From Flavobacterium cheongpyeongense (GTDB taxonomy: Bacteria; Bacteroidota; Bacteroidia; Flavobacteriales; Flavobacteriaceae), in contig NZ_QJHK01000011.1 in assembly GCF_003202435.1 (NCBI RefSeq), forward strand, positions 1 to 64,000: DNA of 64,000 nucleotides. Reading direction: 5' to 3'. Below the pieces are notes generated by a model, which worked only from the letters and a program-made list of their open reading frames with translations, did not search any database and was not told the origin of the DNA. Every line of letters begins with the position of its first letter. The stretch's first letter is position 1. Positions 60,605 to 64,000 of the stretch are shown here, piece by piece. The translations under genes were made by a program, and so were the position numbers.

Positions 60605-60692
60605 TGTGCGTTGCCTAAAGGCCTGGCTATTCGCTTCAATCTTTTTAGAGCAAAAAAGCTCAAAAAAGGATTTACACTTCTATCCCTAACGC
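60605..60692 (-). ncRNA. Structured intergenic RNA, possible Flavo-1-type element (copy 2)
   Basis: Read on the minus strand it starts GCGTTAGGGATAGAAGTG, has ATCC, then the hairpin CTTTTTTGAGC / GCTCTAAAAAG, then GATTGAAGCGAATAGCCAGGCC and CAACGCAC. It aligns with copy 1 at 3526-3612: outer sequences agree while the hairpin differs in sequence but keeps pairing. It follows the arsC-like stop by 28 bp and may be that gene's 3' end or an independent RNA. Confidence 0.55.
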
Positions 60693-60720
60693 AAACCCTA
60701 ATCCTGAGAAAATTCCTGAT

Positions 60721-61077
60721 TTATTTTTCTTCTAAAACTTTCATCACCTGCAAAATATTCTGCTGACTGTTTCCAATGTAAATTTTACCGTCAATGATAA
60801 AAACCGGACGACTTAAAAAAGTATAATGCTCCATAATGTATTTTTTAAAATCAGCTTCGGTCAAGGCTTTGTTTTTTAAATCCATTGACTTGTATAATTG
60901 TGCTTTTTTACTGAATAACGCTTCATAACTTCCGGAAAGTTGGTACATTTCTTCGAGCTCGGCTTCAGAAATTGGATTTTGTTTAATGTCATGAAAAATT
61001 AAATCGTTGTCTTTAGGCAGGTTTTTGATAATTTTTCGACATGTATCGCAGGATGCCAAATAGTATATTTTGTTCAT
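60721..61077 (-). CDS. ArsC/Spx-family protein
   Basis: The 118-residue protein is a thioredoxin-fold ArsC/Spx relative. It begins MNKIYYLASCDTCRKI with a C-x-x-C redox pair (Cys10, Cys13), then the QNPISEAELEEM helix and FLSRPVFIIDGKIYIGN, the ArsC signature RPV. True arsenate reductases have a single CX5R-type Cys; here the CxxC is as in Spx/YffB-like proteins. It could be a glutathione-dependent reductase or a stress protein. Start at ATG 61077, since the earlier codons are not conserved-looking. Confidence 0.85.
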   Translation of the reverse strand: MNKIYYLASCDTCRKIIKNLPKDNDLIFHDIKQNPISEAELEEMYQLSGSYEALFSKKAQLYKSMDLKNKALTEADFKKYIMEHYTFLSRPVFIIDGKIYIGNSQQNILQVMKVLEEK

Positions 61078-61152
61078 AATTTTAATTTTATTTCGATACA
61101 AAGAAAATCATTGAAACTTAAAAATTATCTAATTTTATAAAAAAATAAATTT

Positions 61153-61608
61153 ATGAATCCAGTTTTCGAAGTACAAAAAACAAGCAGGGAAATTCTGCTA
61201 AAAATTTTAGATAGTCATTCATTAGAACAATTAAACAAAATCCCACAAGGATTTAATAATAACCTAATCTGGAATATTGCCCATTGTATTGCGGCACAAC
61301 AGGCTTTAGTGTATAAATTATCAGGACTTCCTTCTATTGTCCCGGATGAATTTATTGCCAGATACAGAAAAGATACTAAACCCGAAGGTGATGTTTCACA
61401 AGAAGAAGTAGATGAAATCAGAAGATTGCTTTCAGACACACTACAACAGGCAGAAAAAGATTATGCTGCTAAAATATTTCTAAAATATACGGAATACACT
61501 ACCAGTATGGGTTTTACACTTCGAAATATAGAAGATGCCTTATCTTTTAATAATTATCATGAAGCCACACATACCGGAATTATAATGAGTATCCGAAAGT
61601 TTGTTTAA
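61153..61608 (+). CDS. DinB-family protein
   Basis: A 151-residue four-helix protein of the DinB/YfiT superfamily. The metal ligands are visible as His in LIWNIAHCIAAQQALVY (about 45) and the two His in NNYHEATHTGIIMSI (about 138-142). Many members are thiol-dependent transferases (bacillithiol or others), but substrates cannot be told from sequence. The stop codon lies inside its own terminator hairpin. It is divergent from the arsC-like gene. Confidence 0.88.
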   Translation: MNPVFEVQKTSREILLKILDSHSLEQLNKIPQGFNNNLIWNIAHCIAAQQALVYKLSGLPSIVPDEFIARYRKDTKPEGDVSQEEVDEIRRLLSDTLQQAEKDYAAKIFLKYTEYTTSMGFTLRNIEDALSFNNYHEATHTGIIMSIRKFV

Positions 61609-61620
61609 AACTTTCGGATA
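61591..61620 (+). terminator. Terminator overlapping the dinB stop codon
   Basis: ATCCGAAAGTTT / AAACTTTCGGAT stem (12 bp) with loop GTTT... containing the TAA stop, followed by a T run. It also stands just past the convergent RlpA-like gene. Confidence 0.75.
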
Positions 61621-61622
61621 TT

Positions 61623-62117
61623 TTAATTCATTATTCTTTCTATTGTAACGGTCATTGCTCCTGCTCCTTTACTTTTGGTAATTTCCATAAAAGCTCTTTT
61701 TGACAAGTCAATATCTCTTGTTCTCACAAATGGTCCTCTATCAGTAATTTCAACAATTACAAACTTCCCATTGGCTTCATTTGTGACTTTTACTTTAGTT
61801 CCGAAAGGTAATTTTTTATGGGCAGCTGTGTATTTATTATTATTGAAGCGTGCACCGCTTGCTGTTCTTTTTCCGTTAAAACGATCATGATAATAGGATG
61901 CATGAGCCGATTTTTTGTAGAGTTTCAGTTTTAGGCCTTGCACACTAAAAATAGAATCTGTTGGTGGGGAAAGCTTTAGAACTTTGGAATTGTCAGTTTT
62001 TAAAGTGTCCTGAGTTGCTTTGTTTTCAGCCGGCTTATTTTGGCTCATCAGATAAGTAAAACCGGTTAAAAACAACATTGCAGGTAGAGAGAATATAATG
62101 TATTTTTTATTCTTCAT
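61623..62117 (-). CDS. rlpA: Septal-ring RlpA-like double-psi beta-barrel protein
   Basis: A 164-residue protein with an N-terminal hydrophobic signal anchor ([19 protein letters not shown]), a linker rich in Lys/Thr, and the RlpA domain (about 75-164): [20 protein letters not shown] (split), [18 protein letters not shown] and VEITDRGPF. Pseudomonas RlpA is a lytic transglycosylase on naked glycan strands; the catalytic Asp (in TDRGPF) and Glu are present here. No SPOR domain follows. Possibly periplasmic and active in cell-wall remodelling. Confidence 0.85.
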   Translation of the reverse strand: MKNKKYIIFSLPAMLFLTGFTYLMSQNKPAENKATQDTLKTDNSKVLKLSPPTDSIFSVQGLKLKLYKKSAHASYYHDRFNGKRTASGARFNNNKYTAAHKKLPFGTKVKVTNEANGKFVIVEITDRGPFVRTRDIDLSKRAFMEITKSKGAGAMTVTIERIMN

Positions 62118-62167
62118 AATTTATTTTTTTTCAGACTTGGGGAGTTTGTACAAATAATATGCCGAGA

Positions 62168-62196
62168 TAAAAAAAGCCCTGTAGGAGGGCTTATTT
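62168..62196 (-). terminator. Terminator after the 62205 gene
   Basis: Stem AAAGCCCT / AGGGCTT with a 4-nt loop, T run on the minus strand, directly after the stop of the membrane-protein gene. Confidence 0.7.
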
Positions 62197-62204
62197 TGGT
62201 TTTG

Positions 62205-62627
62205 TTAAAACCATAGTTTCCATGGAATCCTGCTTAAAATAAGCACTAAACCTAATCCATAAAATATGGCAAAAGTTTTAAATTTTGCTTCACTATTAAT
62301 TAATTTTTTATGTTTTGACCAGCCTATTGTAATTAAAGCAATTGCAATTAAATTAATTAATGGATGTTCTAATGATGTTAATCTATAATCAGCATTTGAC
62401 ATCTGTCCTAAAACTGATAGCCCTAACGGAGATACAAAATAAAGTATCAAACCAATTAAAAGTTGGGTATGCGTTCCTATTAAAGCAAACAGTGCGATTT
62501 TGCGATCTTTAGCAGTAAAATCTTTTTTTGAAGTAAATCCAAGAATGGCATTTACAACTGCAATTAATAAAAGTAATAATGCCAAATAAGCCCAGCCGGA
62601 GTGGAGTTTTTGAATAAAATGATACAT
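62205..62627 (-). CDS. Four-segment membrane protein (cytochrome-b-like)
   Basis: A 140-residue protein with segments at about 13-31, 45-65, 90-108 and 118-136. Histidines at 9 (KLHSGW), 52 (GTHTQLLIG), 87 (LEHPLIN) and 105 (SKHK) sit at or near membrane faces, an arrangement that recalls haem-binding CtaA/cytochrome b561-type bundles. No complete diagnostic motif. Some relatives in databases carry unlikely ribosomal-protein names. It has its own -7 element and terminator, so it is transcribed alone. Confidence 0.65.
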   Translation of the reverse strand: MYHFIQKLHSGWAYLALLLLLIAVVNAILGFTSKKDFTAKDRKIALFALIGTHTQLLIGLILYFVSPLGLSVLGQMSNADYRLTSLEHPLINLIAIALITIGWSKHKKLINSEAKFKTFAIFYGLGLVLILSRIPWKLWF

Positions 62628-62648
62628 AGATTAATATTTTGTTTAAAA

Positions 62649-62656
62649 CAAATATA
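62649..62656 (-). promoter_or_regulatory. -7 promoter element (TATATTTG) of the 62205 gene
   Basis: Exact TAnnTTTG match on the minus strand, 21 bp upstream of the ATG. Confidence 0.6.
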
Positions 62657-62670
62657 ACAAAAAAGGGCAT

Positions 62671-62707
62671 AAAAAAACCTGACTTCAATTGAAATCAGGT
62701 TTTTTTT
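62671..62707 (-). terminator. Terminator of the TonB-dependent receptor gene
   Basis: Stem AAAAAACCTGATTTC-like (AACCTGACTTCAATT pairing with GAAATCAGGTT), T run on both sides, 15 bp after the stop. Confidence 0.8.
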
Positions 62708-62722
62708 ATGCGGTCTAAATAA

Positions 62723-64000
62723 CTAGTTAAATGTATAACGAATACCAGTCTGCATTTGCCATCTTGATGAATTAAGACCTACATCGTCTGCCTGATCAAT
62801 CGTTTTAGCAGTAGCCGGGTTATAATTAAAAGTCGGTGTATTTGAATTAGGCAAGAATCCAACTTGTGTAAGTAACTGAACCTGATCAACATTCGTAAAA
62901 TATCTTTTACCCCAATCTTTATTTAAAAGATTTGTGAAGTTAAAAATATCTGCCGTTAATTCAATCGTATGTTTCTTTTTACCAACAGTAATCGTAAATT
63001 CCTGAGCGAATTTTAAATCGACAATATGAGAAGTTTTCAAACGATCACCGTTACGTTCTGCATAATTACCTTTTCTGCCTCTTAAGTATTCATTTCCTTC
63101 AATAAAAGCGCTCAGTGCTTCCCATTGTGCCTGAGGTGTCATTGGGTTGGCTGTAGTAGAAACCAAATTAATTTCACTTTGATTAGCCGGAACGTAAATT
63201 AATGCTGAATTTGAAAAAGTATCCTGCAATAAACGACCGCTATCATTATAAACATAACTAAATGGTGTTCCTTGTGCTCCTTCATAAAACACCCCAAGTC
63301 TGGATTTAGTAAATTTATTCCATTTGAAAGTTGCATTACCATTTGCTACAATTCTTTGTCCTGGGTCAAAATCAGATCTTGAAAGACCTAAATAGTTGGC
63401 ACCATTCACTGATTCAGTATTATTCCATTGCGAACTGTTTTGTGAAGATGTTGCATCCATTATAGTAGTTGATTTACCATAAGAATAAGTTCCGGAAATG
63501 TTTCCATCAATGAAATCAGATTTAAAGTTTTTAGTTAATGTAAAAGCAAGATTATATGCTTTACCTTCACTTGTATTTGAACCTAAATAAACTCCTAAAT
63601 AAGTAGGGTCTAATCTACTGTTTCCATTATAACGAGGTCTTGTATCTGGAGTACCTGTCAAATTACCTGAAGCAGATCTGATATTTAGATTTTCATATTT
63701 AACTGCACTGATATTATCATTATAAGTAATTTCAGATGACAAAACTAAACCGAATGGTAATTTTTGATCTACAGCAAAACTTGCTTTAAATACCTGAGGA
63801 AGTTTGAAATTTTTTGAGAATAAGTCAATATTTCCACCTTTTCCACCTGAGCCAGGTCTCGGATAAGATGCAGGTAACTGATCGATTTGACTGCCAACAC
63901 TTGGATTTGGATTAAAAGTAGGCATACCAGTAGCACTAGTTATCGAAACAGCGCCATTAGAAAGACCATTGTTATTATAAACTCCTCCTGGCCATACTAA
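62723..64000 (-). CDS. Oar-like TonB-dependent outer-membrane receptor, 3' part
   Basis: The minus-strand frame is open from the right edge, so only the last 425 residues are visible and the start is outside. The fragment is beta-barrel sequence: alternating hydrophobic strands, LPFGLVLSSEITYNDNISAVKY, TKSRLGVFYEGAQGTPFSYVYND and a C-terminal QMQTGIRYTFN ending in a Phe-x-aromatic type signature for BAM insertion. The VDLKFAQEFTI and ELTADIFNFTNLLNKDWG phrases are typical of the Oar/carboxypeptidase-regulatory receptor group. Ligand unknown. It is not interrupted in the visible part. Confidence 0.88.
   Translation of the reverse strand, partial: LVWPGGVYNNNGLSNGAVSITSATGMPTFNPNPSVGSQIDQLPASYPRPGSGGKGGNIDLFSKNFKLPQVFKASFAVDQKLPFGLVLSSEITYNDNISAVKYENLNIRSASGNLTGTPDTRPRYNGNSRLDPTYLGVYLGSNTSEGKAYNLAFTLTKNFKSDFIDGNISGTYSYGKSTTIMDATSSQNSSQWNNTESVNGANYLGLSRSDFDPGQRIVANGNATFKWNKFTKSRLGVFYEGAQGTPFSYVYNDSGRLLQDTFSNSALIYVPANQSEINLVSTTANPMTPQAQWEALSAFIEGNEYLRGRKGNYAERNGDRLKTSHIVDLKFAQEFTITVGKKKHTIELTADIFNFTNLLNKDWGKRYFTNVDQVQLLTQVGFLPNSNTPTFNYNPATAKTIDQADDVGLNSSRWQMQTGIRYTFN

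Overview
This is an AT-rich chromosomal segment from a member of the Bacteroidota, almost certainly Flavobacterium or a close relative. Reasons: flavobacterial -7 promoter elements (TAnnTTTG) precede many genes, purine-rich Shine-Dalgarno sites are largely absent, and there is a type IX secretion component with a C-terminal sorting domain (PorZ-like), a complete Bat aerotolerance operon, an OmpA protein with calcium-binding type 3 repeats, and genus-typical intergenic repeats. No rRNA, tRNA, CRISPR array, transposase or prophage is visible. The window is a core chromosome with small accessory patches and several decayed genes.

Layout. 0-3.9 kb is accessory: a TPR lipoprotein-like or periplasmic protein, an orphan Imm11-type immunity protein, small membrane proteins, an ABC-ATPase-shaped protein without catalytic motifs, and a structured RNA. 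3.9-9.6 kb holds aminopeptidase P, ferritin, an AIM24-family protein, an alpha/beta hydrolase and a frameshifted ABC ATPase with its small membrane partner. 9.7-24.9 kb is a long minus-strand housekeeping block: the two subunits of an AddAB-like helicase-nuclease separated by ompA and kbl, then lspA, a DksA-like gene, ileS, recO, an acyltransferase and porZ. 27.4-34.7 kb carries gdhA, an outer-membrane protein, a trans-sulfuration enzyme, a shattered DUF3298 gene, an AlbA_2 protein and two oxidoreductases. 34.9-44.6 kb is the plus-strand MoxR-Bat operon (moxR, DUF58, an uncharacterised gene, batA, batB, batC, batD, batE), with a decayed four-helix-bundle gene inside it. 44.6-48.9 kb has gpsA and a LysR gene divergent from a DJ-1/PfpI protein and an iron alcohol dehydrogenase.

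The most interesting region is 49.0-57.9 kb. A Nudix/winged-helix regulator (NrtR-like) is followed by a run of eleven more plus-strand genes up to a strong terminator. They encode a short PRPP-synthetase-like enzyme, a coiled-coil protein, a VWA protein, a truncated adenylosuccinate-synthetase paralogue, NADAR, a small protein of unknown function, a macrodomain, DUF4291, RNA 2'-phosphotransferase KptA, a nucleoside deoxyribosyltransferase-like protein and a NAMPT/NadV-like phosphoribosyltransferase. Three copies of a palindrome, TTTGYGTAA-N3-TTACRCAAA, lie at the nrtR promoter and between nrtR and prs. In the two promoter copies the palindrome shares the TTTG of the -7 element in the same register, so one regulator very likely controls the whole set. 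The gene content suggests a system that handles ADP-ribosylated nucleic acids or ADP-ribose and rebuilds NAD+. The Prs-like plus NadV-like pair could make NMN from nicotinamide, or could be a chromosomal relative of the phage NARP1 pair (Adps plus Namat), which converts ADP-ribose and nicotinamide to NAD+. nadD sits convergently just beyond the terminator.

57.9-64 kb carries nadD, a four-helix-bundle gene bracketed by inverted repeats, gmk, yicC, a second copy of the structured RNA, an ArsC/Spx-like gene, dinB, an RlpA-like gene, a membrane protein, and the 3' part of an Oar-like TonB-dependent receptor that runs off the right edge. Many intergenic spaces contain short words repeated in direct and inverted orientation, a different word family in almost every space.
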